The position numbers and the translations under genes are program-made. Shown piece by piece: positions 23,588 through 33,544 of a stretch of 64,000 bases of DNA. Location of the stretch: contig JAWZYV010011897.1 of the NCBI GenBank assembly GCA_038373885.1, forward strand, positions 434,001 to 498,000, in the 5' to 3' direction. Numbering within the stretch: the stretch's first letter is position 1; every line of letters begins with the position of its first letter. The notes beneath the pieces are model-generated. The model saw nothing but the letters and a program-made list of their open reading frames with translations. It did no database searches and was not told the origin of the DNA. Source of the stretch: Cheiracanthium punctorium (taxonomy: Eukaryota; Arthropoda; Arachnida; Araneae; Cheiracanthiidae).

Positions 23588-24273
23588 CAATATAGTTACG
23601 CTGATCCCTGACTCACTAACTCACTCTGTAACAATGACGAGCAGTCAATCCAAGATAAAGCTTTTAGCGCCACGACTCCAAGAAGACAAAAAAGTTCAAA
23701 AAGATTAAAAAGCGACAGCTACATCGTTTGTACGGTCCGCTTGAAAAGTTTCGTAAGTATGTATAAAAATATAGAGACCAATCTGCGCTACTTTAAAAAT
23801 CTCAAAATCCACCCGTTCGCTCCTTTTTTTAGTGATTTTTCGCTCTTTTCTGCTCCATTTTATTTCCGAGAGTAAAAAAGGTGAATTATTTGCGTGACAA
23901 AATTAGCTCTTTCAAGTGACAATGACGTCAGTATTACGGTTATCAGACTTTGAAAGGAAAATTTTGCGATTCCAATTCGTTTAAAATAACTTTTCCAGAT
24001 AACATAGTTTAATTATTTTTCGTTACACGTCGTCTGCTTGAAGCATTGATATAAGAGGGGCTGCTTTCAAAAACCGAAATCGTTCGAATGCGAAAACTTT
24101 TCGCGCGTTTCCAGAAAGAGCATGAAATTCGATTAGAGTATATAATAAAAATTGACTATGAAGTTATTTATTTTAGGTGGACGAAGATTAACTATATTGA
24201 GTGTAAAGCATATTTTCGTCAAATGTTTTTTTTTCTAGCGCCCGTTGTGATTGCTTCCACGACGGGCTTCGAC
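23588..24273 (+). repeat. unclassified dispersed repeat, copy 2
   Basis: Opposite-strand relative of 10178-10818. Conserved are the left end (TATAGTTACGCTGATCCCTG), TGACGTCA at 23933-23940, CCAGAAAGAGCATGAAATTC at about 24110, and a terminal hairpin at 24240-24270. The hairpin pairs with a different base than in copy 1. No frame is conserved, so it is probably non-coding. Confidence 0.7.
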
Positions 24274-24516
24274 ATCGGGTATATCATATTTCTGGCCTTC
24301 AAAAGAAACTACAGTGCATCCATCAGACTAAAAGTCCCACTCAAATTAGGTTTGAGTTTTGGTTGGGTTTTGATTGGGTTGAGCACCACTTTATAATCAG
24401 TTAAAAGAAAGTTGTTGAATTTGTTAAATTAATTGGTAGTTATACTTCACGGTTTTTCTGAAAATTGGTAAACTTTTAGTAAAATAACGTCACTAAACTA
24501 CAATCATGTCTAAATA

Positions 24517-24912
24517 CAGGATGATTCGTAACACTTGTGGAAAAGATGTAAGGGGGTGGTAGAAAGAACCAAAACGATTCACAATCACATAGCAATGTGG
24601 GTCGGAAACGTCGTCTTCATGTTGATAATCACTTTGGAAGAAGTGTTAGTATAATTTCTTAATCGAGTTTCATAAACGGTCGTGGGCTTTGCTCCAACAA
24701 TTCCGACATTTCTCATAAATGAATTGAAGTACAATTTGTAAACTATCCATTTAATAAAGTGCCTTTTATGTAAGATGTCTTTGTGATACATATTCCCATC
24801 AATTCAACATATCTTCCGAAGTGATTATTAATAGGTACATGAAGATCACGTTTCCGACCCCACATTACTGTGTGATACTGAACCCTCTTGGTACCCTCTT
24901 ACCCTTTTTAGG
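24517..24912. repeat. long foldback, Tc1/mariner-type MITE
   Basis: Arms of about 100 bp: AATGTGGGTCGGAAACGTC, TCTTCATGT and ATAATCACTT at 24593-24640 pair with the inverse at 24815-24870. The outer parts GTAAGGGGGTGG and TACCCTCTTACCC also pair. The left edge CAGGATGATTCGTAAC is typical of mariner MITEs. Confidence 0.7.
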
Positions 24913-25029
24913 AAACTTTTTAGGACTTATAGGAAATTATTACATTAAGTTCAAATTATTACATGTATAACTTTTTCAAGTTCATTTATATCTTTTTTTC
25001 CTTTAAAAAAAAAGAAGCTCTTGAGCAAA

Positions 25030-25255
25030 CAAGAAAGACAAATAGGACTGCTGACACATGAATTATGATACATTTTCCAGCATAATGAAACCAGAAAGAA
25101 AACTGGAGATGACGCATGGATTAGGATACGTTTTCTAATATAATAAGACAAGAAAGAAAAATAGAGCGGACACATAGATTACGATACACTTTCCAACTTA
25201 ATAAAGCAAGAAAGACAAATACGGCCCATGGATAATGATGCATGTCCAGCATAGT
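25030..25255 (+). repeat. satellite array, about 56-60-bp units
   Basis: About four diverged units of the form GGATTATGATACATTTTCCA plus ACTTAATGAAACAAGAAAGA, at about 25055, 25115, 25173 and 25226. The same phrases occur inside the 160-bp units at 13.5, 55.3-56.4 and 58.7 kb. Confidence 0.75.
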
Positions 25256-25259
25256 GAAA

Positions 25260-25890
25260 AAAAATGGGGGGGGGGGAAGCACACGGGTTCAAAATTAACC
25301 TGAAGGAATTTGAGTTTTCTGTATATGTCCGATGGAAATTAAAACAAGCTAGCATTAAAAAAAAAATTTGAAAATACAAATTAGCAAATAAATGAGCTTT
25401 TGTTATAAACAAAATTTAACAAATTCGTTTGATGTTTATATCTTTATTTCAGTGTTAAAGATGAAGAATAGGAAGTAAAATTTTCGCAATATCATGTTTT
25501 TCTTACTCTAAAAAAAAAAGAAAAAGAAAAAAAAGCGCAGCTGAAACGAAGATTCAAAATTGCCGAGATGTGGAGATGTTGCAATGGCTCGAACTTGCAA
25601 GAAGTGGTGTGCGAAGTTCTAATGGAGATTTCTCATTGGAGAGTGTTCCTCTTTTTCAGGCCAATTGAAGTTGAAAGGGGTGAAATCAAAAGAATTAATG
25701 AAAAACAATCTGCGCTACATTACACGTGAAATACCAGCGCTGATATGATACTCAATATATCCATATCAAGTGTTGAAAATCATTTATTCTACACATTAAG
25801 GAATAAATAAATAAAGACAAATCAACGTCAGTTCTGCTCAACCGAATATTTTTTTCCGTACCATCACACACTCATAACTGAAAAGAGCAT
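25260..25890. other. no gene seen
   Basis: G-run, A-runs and AT-rich DNA; no coding motif or element ends. Confidence 0.3.
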
Positions 25891-25892
25891 GT

Positions 25893-26103
25893 AAGCCCCA
25901 CCATGGGTGAGTGGATAAGGCACTGAACATGGTATAAAGCTGACGTGTGAAGATCTTGCACTCGGGCCTTTCGCGCGGGAGTCGATCTAATGGTCTGGAG
26001 TTTTGGTCGATTTTCTACAGATTTAACGTCATATGCATTAGAGTTCCTTAAAAAGTCCTCCCTCCCGTACGTCGATGCCCCTCTTGTAGGCGTGCCATAA
26101 CAC
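25893..26103 (+). repeat. tRNA-derived SINE, near full length
   Basis: The head GCCCCACCATGGGTGAGTGG is followed by ATAAGGCACTGAACATGG (A-box region), then GTCGATCTAATGGTCTGGAG and the usual tail ending GTAGGCGTGCCATAAC. Confidence 0.8.
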
Positions 26104-26208
26104 AAAACTAAACAAAAGAGCATATACCGTAATATTCAATGCAAGATTCCGCGTTTCTTCTAGAACTGAAGAGATTTATAATCAAAAGTTAAACAGAACC
26201 TAAACTCA

Positions 26209-26729
26209 TTAACCCTTTAACACGCTGTGTTCCCGCTCTGGGAACACCATACTCTGACGTTTTGACTGTTGCCAGTCACGGAGAATAGATTTGATTTCTA
26301 TAAAAATAGTTGCGGGTGACATAGCTCCACGAGAATCCTTTACTTTTTAGCGCGTCATCTCCCGTAAAAAAAATGGTCACGATTCTTTTTAACAGCACTG
26401 ACATCTGCTGAAAAATAGAAGAATGCGAGAACGGCTGGATAGATTGCCCAATGCTGGAAGAAGGGCAGCCTTTGCCATCGCTCGACTTAACTACCGGCAA
26501 GATGGCGGACGATCGAAACGTTCATCGCGTGCCACAGATCTAGAGACCTTTTCTTTGACGACAGCTGGCTGTGCCGGCACAGCCAGCTGTCGTCAAAAAA
26601 GGGGGTCTCTAGATCTGTGGCACGCGACGAACGTTTCGATCGTCCGCCATCTTGCCGGTAGTTAAGTCGAGCCATGGCAACGGCTGCCCTTTTTTCAGCA
26701 TTGGGAAAGGGTTCGCCTCAAAGGGTTAA
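26209..26729 (-). mobile_element. TTAA/CCCTTT foldback element, copy C (complete)
   Basis: Complete 521-bp member with TTAA at both ends, left terminus CCCTTTAACACGCTG and right terminus CGCCTCAAAGGG. The inverted arms run from about 26446 to 26705 (about 130 bp each), with a perfect 38-bp palindrome at the centre (26557-26594, around GTGCCGGCAC). A further hairpin GTGTTCCC/GGGAACAC is near the left end. Each arm carries CAAGATGGCGGAC-like sequence. No open frame of its own; apparent frames are the palindrome read on either strand. Confidence 0.92.
26557..26594. repeat. perfect 38-bp palindrome
   Basis: GACGACAGCTGGCTGTGCC followed directly by its exact reverse complement, with no spacer. 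It is the symmetry centre of copy C. Confidence 0.95.
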
Positions 26730-28460
26730 TAAAGAGCACATGAGTACATTGGTCATGCATGGATACATCGGTACGTTGGTCATTCTTTGGCATATAGCTC
26801 TACCAACATTTTTGTTGAATTCAAAGAAACATTCCCCCCCCCTCTCATTATTATTTTCAAAGTCGAGATTTGTCTTCACTCTTGAGCATTTCGAGTAGGG
26901 TATGGTGAGGTAAAAATGACTGGTGGGGTCAAATGGATAGGCATTTCTTTTCGATCAAAAATATAAATAAATTGTTTTTAAATGATATTTCTTTTTAGCC
27001 TGTATTTTCACACATTTTTTGGCAAGATTTACTCATTGTAAAGTTTACTAATTGCCTTTGGAAACAAAATATTAGCTTTTATCAGCTTATTGAATCCATG
27101 TTAATTTATTGTGTCTCGAATAATGTTTTAAAAAGCAGAAACTAACAATTCCTGATAATATGAGAGGTTCTGTTATTACTTTCAGTTTATGAAAAATCTA
27201 AACAAACTACGAAGTTTAAAATTTTTTTTTTTTTTTCTATTTATATTTTAATTTGGTGGGATAAAATGTATTTACAGTCAATTTAAGTTTCCAAATGATA
27301 CTAATAAACTTTTTAATCAATTTAAATGTTGCCTACTAATGTCTGAAATATAAAATCATTTAAATACAAACTATTTACATGTTTAATCACAAAGAACTGC
27401 CTACTCATTTTAATCCCCCTTACCCTGCAACAATGAAGTGTCAGAATACTACAATGGTTATCTAGAATTTAATAGCCCTAGCCATAATGTTTATAAATTT
27501 GAATAATTTGTTAGTCATGATAGGAAATAAATAAAATTTGATAAAGTGTATTAATATCCTTTTAATTTAAAAAAAAATCTATTATCCATTTTACACAACC
27601 TGTTATCCATTTTGTCCAACCTTTCTAAAAGAAACAATTCTTAAAAACGTATACTATTCTTGCATTTAAAACTAATATAGTTATATAACATCTTTTCAGG
27701 TGTGAAAAGGATGAATGCATTTCATAGGGTAACACTGTTTTCAACCCATTTTACCCCACCAAAGTTCTATACAAGGAAAAAGTTATGATTTCAACAAAAA
27801 GTCTCTTAAAAACTCTTGATCTTATCGCACTAACTAAAATGCAAAATATACTTAAACGATTCATAAAGTTCTACAATTAATCTCAATAAAACGAAATGTT
27901 CCTTTATAACGAGTCTTTCAGTCTGAACTCAAGACTTCAATACAATGAATCTCTCCCCCTGTGTTTAATAAGTATATTGTAATACATCTGTTTGCATTAA
28001 TGTACACTATAATGAAGAATTTAGAAAATTTTCCTTACCACTTTATGATTTTTGGAGTCCATAAGAAATTCTTAGCATAAATTCGACAAAGAAATAAAGG
28101 ATGAAAAGGAAATTCTTTGAGGAAGGAAGTTCTGTGCGTGCACAAGTTCAACAAGTGAAGGTTGAATGTTGCGACTTCAGTTAAACAAGTTTTCCGATTA
28201 TTTATATGAAAATGAAACTTTATTCATCGCATAATAATACAATGTTAATGGCCATTATAAGGAAAAGGTGAGACAATCATTATAAATTGTATTCTAAAGT
28301 ATCAGTTTCGCTTGCGACGTAAATTTTGCGTCACATCTTGATTACATTGGACTAAGATTAAATTTAATTTTAAAACTGTCATGCTGAATCTTACGCCAGT
28401 CTCATTTGTGATTTAAAGACTGTGAAATTAGAACGTTTCCCGTTAAGAAATTGAAGAAAC
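26730..28460. other. no gene; possible worn element 26895-27772
   Basis: TATGGTGAGGTAAAAATGAC at 26898 and CCATTTTACCCCACCAAAG at about 27747 are imperfect inverted repeats. The phrase GTGGGGTAAAATGG is common at invertebrate transposon ends. No duplication was found. Otherwise AT-rich DNA with no coding signal. Confidence 0.35.
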
Positions 28461-28467
28461 AACTTGA

Positions 28468-28560
28468 TAAGCGGGAGCTGGTAGTTTAGAAGTTTAAGGG
28501 CTTGGCCTTCTCTACTCTATTCGCTTAAGGGTAAGGTCGAGGGTTCGATTCCCACTCATT
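28468..28560 (+). repeat. tRNA-like sequence, probably SINE head
   Basis: A-box-like TGGTAGTTTAGAAG (28483) and a consensus B box GGTTCGATTCC (28540). The intervening arm is too long and the acceptor stem does not close, so I do not call a tRNA gene. Confidence 0.45.
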
Positions 28561-28564
28561 CCTT

Positions 28565-29100
28565 GGTTGTTTAAATTTCCGTTCTCTGTACTAGTAGAAA
28601 TTCTTGAATCTAAGTAAACAAATCCGAAAATAAATGTTCCAAAAATAGCAACAACCTTGGTAAACCTAGTGTTAGGTGCATTCGCAAAATTTTGCGACTT
28701 GTGACGTCAATACTTCGTCCTAGAATATTAGAAAGTACAAAAGACAAAATCGAAAAGTTTTGAAAGAAAAGTAATTCGGTACATCGACTAAAAATTGACG
28801 AAGCATTAATATATTGGTACATAGTTGCATTTTACTAAAATGACGTTTAAAAATTATTTCAGATCGTTGAACTTGCAATCAAAAAAATATTTTCAACGTC
28901 AAGTTAATAATATTCAATTTTTATTTAAAAGTGCAATTTAAGTTGTTCCGAAATCCTTTTATCGCAAAACAGTACTGGAAGGCCTTTATGCGAAACATTG
29001 ACGACTATAAACGAGTGTAACTAAAATAGTCTTTTAAATGGTGGTATATGCCGCTCTCTCCCCGGAGTTCTCTAACGCACAGTATTGTATTTTTGTTATG
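28565..29100. other. no gene seen
   Basis: AT-rich spacer before the next TTAA element. Confidence 0.3.
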
Positions 29101-29101
29101 T

Positions 29102-29618
29102 TTAACCCTTTGAGACGCAACCCTTTCCCAATGCTGAAAAAAGGGCAGCCGTTGCCATCGCTCGACTTAACTACCAGCAAGATGGCGGACGATCGAAACG
29201 TTCATCGCGTGCCACAGATCTAGAGACCCCTTTTTGACGACAGCTGACAGCGCGGCACAGACAGCTGTTGTCAAAAAAGGGTCTCTAGATCTGTGGCACG
29301 CGATCAACGTTTCGATCGTCCGCCATCTTGCTGGTAGTTAAGTCGAGCGATGGCAACGGCTGCCCTTGTTTCAGCATTGGGCAATCTATCCAGCTGTTCT
29401 CGGATTCTTCCCTTTTTCAGCAGATGTCAGGGCTGTTAAAAATAATCGTGTCCATTTTTTTACGGGAAATGACGTGCTAAAAAGTAAAGAATTCTCGTGG
29501 TGCTATGCCACCCGCAACTATTTTTATAGAAATTAGATCTACTCTTCGTGACTGGCAACAGTCAAAATGTCTGAGTTTGGTGTTCCCAGAGCGGGAACAC
29601 TGAGCCTTAAAGGGTTAA
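29102..29618 (+). mobile_element. TTAA/CCCTTT foldback element, copy D (complete)
   Basis: 517 bp with TTAA at both ends, left CCCTTTGAGACGCAACC and right TGAGCCTTAAAGGG. Both palindrome arms are present; the core has diverged (GCTGACAGCGCGGCACAG). Same layout as copy C but in opposite orientation. Confidence 0.92.
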
Positions 29619-30162
29619 GAGTGCTTTCATAAATTATCATTTAAATACTACTTACTTCAATCATGAAATCCTTGAACGACACATTATCTTGAAATATTCC
29701 TTACTCGCCACTGACATTTCATAAAAGCAATCCGCTACAGGAATACAAGTTAATTCATTTCACTTTCTCTCTGCAAAAAAGAAACCCAAAGATGTTAACA
29801 CAATGCAAAAGAAAAGAAATTGTTACTATCATTTTCATTCTCTTAAGATGACGACCGCATTGCATCACACAGCTTCAGTGTATGGCTGTGCTTTTGGATT
29901 AATTCGTGTATTTGACCCGACTTCTCTGTGACGTTTTATGAACATAATCACCTAATTCGTCCTAATTCATGGGTTGATCTCGACGCGATTGTTACGCAAG
30001 GAGAAAAAAAAAATCGACCCTTTTTTTCACCCCGGAACATTATAGATACAAATTACTCTCTTCGTTGTACATTTTTCCTCGCAAGATAGGGAATCACGTG
30101 ATCCACCCATAGATGAAAGTTTGCAGTTCTAATACTGTGTTCGAAATATATTTGCGATCCTA

Positions 30163-30632
30163 TTAACCCTTTAAAGCGCAGTGTTCCCGCCTGGGAACAC
30201 CCAACTCTGACGTTTTGACTGTTGCCAGTCACGAAGAATAGATTTGATTTCTATAAAAATAGTTGCGGGTGACATAGCTCCACGAGAATCCTTTACTTTT
30301 TAGCACGTCATTTCCCGTCAAAAAATGGTCACGATTATTTTTAACAGCACTGACATCTGCTGAAAAATGGAAGAATGCGAGAACAGCTGGATAGATTGCC
30401 CAATGCTGAAAAAAGGGCAGCCGTTGCCATCGCTCGACTTAACTACCAGCAAGATGGCGAACGATCGAAACGTTCATCCCGTGCCACAGATCTAGAGACC
30501 CTTTTTTGACGACAGCTGGCTGTGCCGCACAGCGTTTCGATCGTTCGCCATCTTGCTGGTAGTTAAGTCGAGCGATGGCAACGGCTGCCCTTTTTTTCAG
30601 CATTGGGAAAAGGTTGCGCCTGAAAGGGTGAA
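30163..30632 (-). mobile_element. TTAA/CCCTTT foldback element, copy E
   Basis: Left TTAACCCTTTAAAGCGCAG; right GCGCCTGAAAGGGTGAA, so the right TTAA has become TGAA. The right arm is shortened just beyond the core (CCGCACAGCG joined to TTTCGATCG), a deletion starting at the palindrome centre. Confidence 0.88.
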
Positions 30633-30639
30633 GGTGTTT

Positions 30640-31010
30640 GAATAACCTTCATGTTATCCAGCAGAGCATTCAAAGCTCCAGCGGCTTTGGTAGCTTCCAT
30701 AAATTACGGAGCGCTCGGAGAGGGGGAGGGATAATCAAATGCGACAGTTTGTGACACAGAAAGGTAAGGAGGGAGGAACCAATGACGCTGTTATGTCACA
30801 CGAGTGTTATAATGAATTTTCAAACTTTTGCAAAGCTTGTTATAGTTTGTGCATTGATAGAGACACTTCCTTATTACAATAGATTCATACTCAAAAGACC
30901 TGAATCCAAAACTCCATAGAATCATTCTGGTTGACGCGGTATAATGATAAGCCGAGCCAATTAACCCTTTGCAGTCCTATTCAATTTATACATAGCTGTT
31001 ATGCTGGTCT
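30640..31010. other. spacer with a second, different TTAACCCTTT end
   Basis: At 30961, TTAACCCTTTGCAGTCC resembles a piggyBac-type end of another family, only 50 bp before copy F. No matching right end was found. Confidence 0.35.
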
Positions 31011-31419
31011 TTAACCCTTTGAGGCGCAACCCTTTCCCAATGCTGAAAAAAGGGGCAGCCGTTGCCATCGCTCGACTTAACTACCAGCAAGATGGTGGAC
31101 GATCGAAACGTTCATCGCGTGCCACAGATCGAGAGACCCTTTTTTGACGACCACTGGCTGTGCGGCACAGCCTGCGGCTCTATCCAGCTGTTCTCGCATT
31201 CTTCCATTTTTCAGCAGATGTCAGTGACGTTAAAAATGACCGTGACATTTTTTTTATTTTTTACGGGAAATGACGCGATAAAAAGTAAAGCATTCTCGTG
31301 GTGCTATGTCACCCGAAACTATTTTTATAGAATTCAAATTTATTCTTCGTGACAGGCAACAGTCAAAACGTCAGAGTTTGGTGTTACCAGAGCGGGAACA
31401 CTGCGCGTTAAAGGGTTAA
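31011..31419 (+). mobile_element. TTAA/CCCTTT foldback element, copy F
   Basis: TTAA at both ends, left CCCTTTGAGGCGCAACC and right TGCGCGTTAAAGGG. The left arm is complete, but the right arm is deleted from the core (GTGCGGCACAGCC) to CTATCCAGCTGTTC. Only one arm remains. Confidence 0.9.
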
Positions 31420-31639
31420 ACGAACAATAATACATAGTATGCAAAATTATAAAGGGAAAATAAAATTTATGCTGGATTCGTTATCTCCAATTGATAGAAT
31501 CGCCTCCCCAGATTGTGGTGTTTATTTATTCATTTGCCAGGAGAGGAAAGCTCGCGTCACTGAATATGTCGCTTTAGAGCTACATATACGTCGCTTTAGA
31601 GCTACATATACGTCCTTCCGAGAATTTCCCGCCACAATT

Positions 31640-31860
31640 TAGAACCTCATCAGAAGGTGGCGGACTTCTGAATATCGGCACCCTTCGGAAACTGCTAGCG
31701 ACCGCCGAGAGGACTTTCGGAACCACGGATTTAACGTGTGCGTACATCGCATGTACACGGTGGTCTTTAGTGGTACACCGGTATTGAACCCACAACCTTC
31801 CTGGTGCACCTCTTTCTGTGATCATGGGCCCGGAGCTGAATTCTCCTCCCGTCTTCAAAA
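31640..31860 (-). repeat. SINE sharing the 5S-type SINE body
   Basis: Read inversely: CACACGTTAAATCCGTGGTTC, GAAAGTCCTC and GGGTGCCGATATTCAGAAG match the body of the 18.2-kb SINE. Its 5' part (GGTTGTGGGTTCAATACC) instead resembles a tRNA B box, so the same body may be joined to a different head. Confidence 0.55.
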
Positions 31861-32005
31861 TTTCTTCGGTCGTTAACTCTGCCCCGCCTTGTGGTCACTA
31901 GGAGGAGCGTTAAGGGGTTCTTTCTTGTCATTGGCTAAACGACTTCTCGATCTTCGATCCTCCCTATCCTCCCGACCTCGGAAGTTGTTAGAGCAGTCGA
32001 TAACT

Positions 32006-32189
32006 AAGGTGACCATACGTCCCGTTTTTAGGTGGCTTGTCCCGTTGTCCCCAAGCACAGCTTCGGGACACCGTAATGACCCGTTTTTAGAAAACGTCCT
32101 CTTCAATGTCCCGTTTCCAGAAAGAGAGCAACTCACGGTAACGATTTCAATGAAGGCCGCTAAAAATCTACGAAAGTGTACTACGGAAG

Positions 32190-32228
<39 letters not shown>

Positions 32229-32820
32229 CCTTCCTCCCTCCCCTCTCGAGACGCAAAGAAAACGTCGGGGGGGGGGGTTATTGTTTTTGTGCTTGTTCTT
32301 TTTTTGTCAACTATTTCAATTTATTTAATTTTTATTTCTTTTTTTTAAAGTCATGTTCCTCTTTTGCTTATGCCTCCCCCTCCCCCGATCTTCACTTTAT
32401 TTTCCCTTTTCACTCTGGTTTTCTAAGAATTTTTTCCTTCCTTCGAATGACAACTTCCTTTTTTCTGTGTGTCCTTTTGTTCACATTTCTCACTTTCCTA
32501 CCTTCCTGCCTTGTGTCGGATGGCGTTTTTAAAGTCGAAGAAGGGCCTACCCCTTGTACCACCCGAAACGTACGACTATTTTTTAGAGTAAACGTGTGTT
32601 TTAGCAAAGTTTTTTTTTCATTCTATTTTGATATTAACATTGACACAAGCTTGTTTGCTCGTTTTCCTAACAACTAAAAGGGACCCATACCTGTAAATTC
32701 AGTCTCCCTACACTATTACCTTAAAAACAGTAGATGTCCCGTTTTGAGGAAGAAAATAAATACACTATGGCCAAAAAAATAGTAATGTCCCGTTTTGAAG
32801 GAAATAATAAATGGTCACGT
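32006..32820. mobile_element. probable hAT-type element, about 815 bp
   Basis: Left AGGTGACCATACGTCCCG and, inverted on the right, GTGACCATTTATT...ACGGGACATTAC are inverted repeats of the GGTGACCAxACGTCCCG type known from hAT elements. CGTCCCGTTTT/ACGGGAC motifs recur within both ends. The 8-bp duplication is not resolved. The 262-codon + strand frame here is low-complexity, Phe/Ser-rich and not a gene. Confidence 0.5.
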
Positions 32821-32879
32821 TATCTATAACCAAACAACTGGTTTTGCCCAGTCGACAGCTATCCACCGACAATTTCGTA

Positions 32880-33025
32880 ACCCACCGGGGGAGAATTCCA
32901 CCCACGGTTCGACTCCCAGCTTGGATTGTTAAATTGTCCGCTCTTTATAGGGGCAACGTTGGTAGACCTATTGGATACCCCCATAATAATGTGGCCATTG
33001 CTCATGGACAGCAAATATCCGCCAT
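32880..33025 (+). repeat. SINE with tRNA-type B box
   Basis: GGTTCGACTCCCAG (B box, about 32907) is followed by TATAGGGGCAACGTTGGTAG and CCCCATAATAATGTGGCC. The latter parts match the 3' part of the 5S-type SINE at 18500-18545. Confidence 0.55.
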
Positions 33026-33059
33026 TCAAAAACTAATAATAATAATGGAAGCACAGTTT

Positions 33060-33325
33060 TAGTTCGTGACCAGCTTCCTTAGCACTTCCTGTTGACCAAT
33101 TCCAGAAGAGGGACCAACCTCCTGAAATCGGCACTCCCAGAGGTATCGTTTAACAACTTAGAGGACATTGGAGCCACGACAGATTTTGCGTGCACCAGCG
33201 CCCATTAGCGTACACGGTCCCACAGCAGTCGAACCGAGAGGGAGTTGACCCTCCCAAGCTAGATGCTGCTTCACTTGCCGTGTTCTTACGGGAACGGAAT
33301 TTATCGCCTAGACCACTGCGGGACG
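33060..33325 (-). repeat. 5S-rRNA-derived SINE, second copy
   Basis: Read inversely: GAACACGGCAAGTGAAGCAG (5S box A region), GCACGCAAAATCTGTCGTGG, TCCAATGTCCTC and GATACCTCTGGGAGTGCC, in the order seen at 18.2 kb. The 5S box C has decayed (GCTTGGGAGGGTCAAC). Confidence 0.7.
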
Positions 33326-33367
33326 AATATTAAAGTGGAAATACTTTTTCTTTTAACAGCAGGAGAG

Positions 33368-33533
33368 CAGAGGCGTAGCCAAGGGGGGGGTTAGGGGGGT
33401 CATAACCCCCCATGAGAAATTTTTTGCCATACAAAATGTATATACTTCACTACATTATCACACATATGTATACATATATATGAGTTGCAGTAGTCGTAAC
33501 CCCCCCCATGAAAAATTTCTGGCTACGCCCCTG
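33368..33533. mobile_element. hAT-type MITE, 166 bp
   Basis: Ends CAGAGGCGTAGCCA and TGGCTACGCCCCTG, flanked by a perfect 8-bp duplication CAGGAGAG (33360-33367 and 33534-33541). Inner arms GGGTCATAACCCCCCATGAG and the inverse also pair. Confidence 0.92.
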
Positions 33534-33544
33534 CAGGAGAGAAT

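Noticed and set aside
26423..26675. Repeated short frames (RLNYQQDGGRSKRSSRATDLE type) at 14, 26, 29, 31 and 59 kb
   Set aside because: They are the palindrome arms of the TTAA foldback family read on either strand, not conserved proteins.
28468..28560. tRNA gene
   Set aside because: The B box is good, but the stems do not form a cloverleaf; treated as tRNA-derived repeat.
31889..32677. Long + strand open frame (262 codons)
   Set aside because: Runs through poly-Lys and Phe/Ser-rich low-complexity DNA of a probable hAT element; no domain, no splice or start context.
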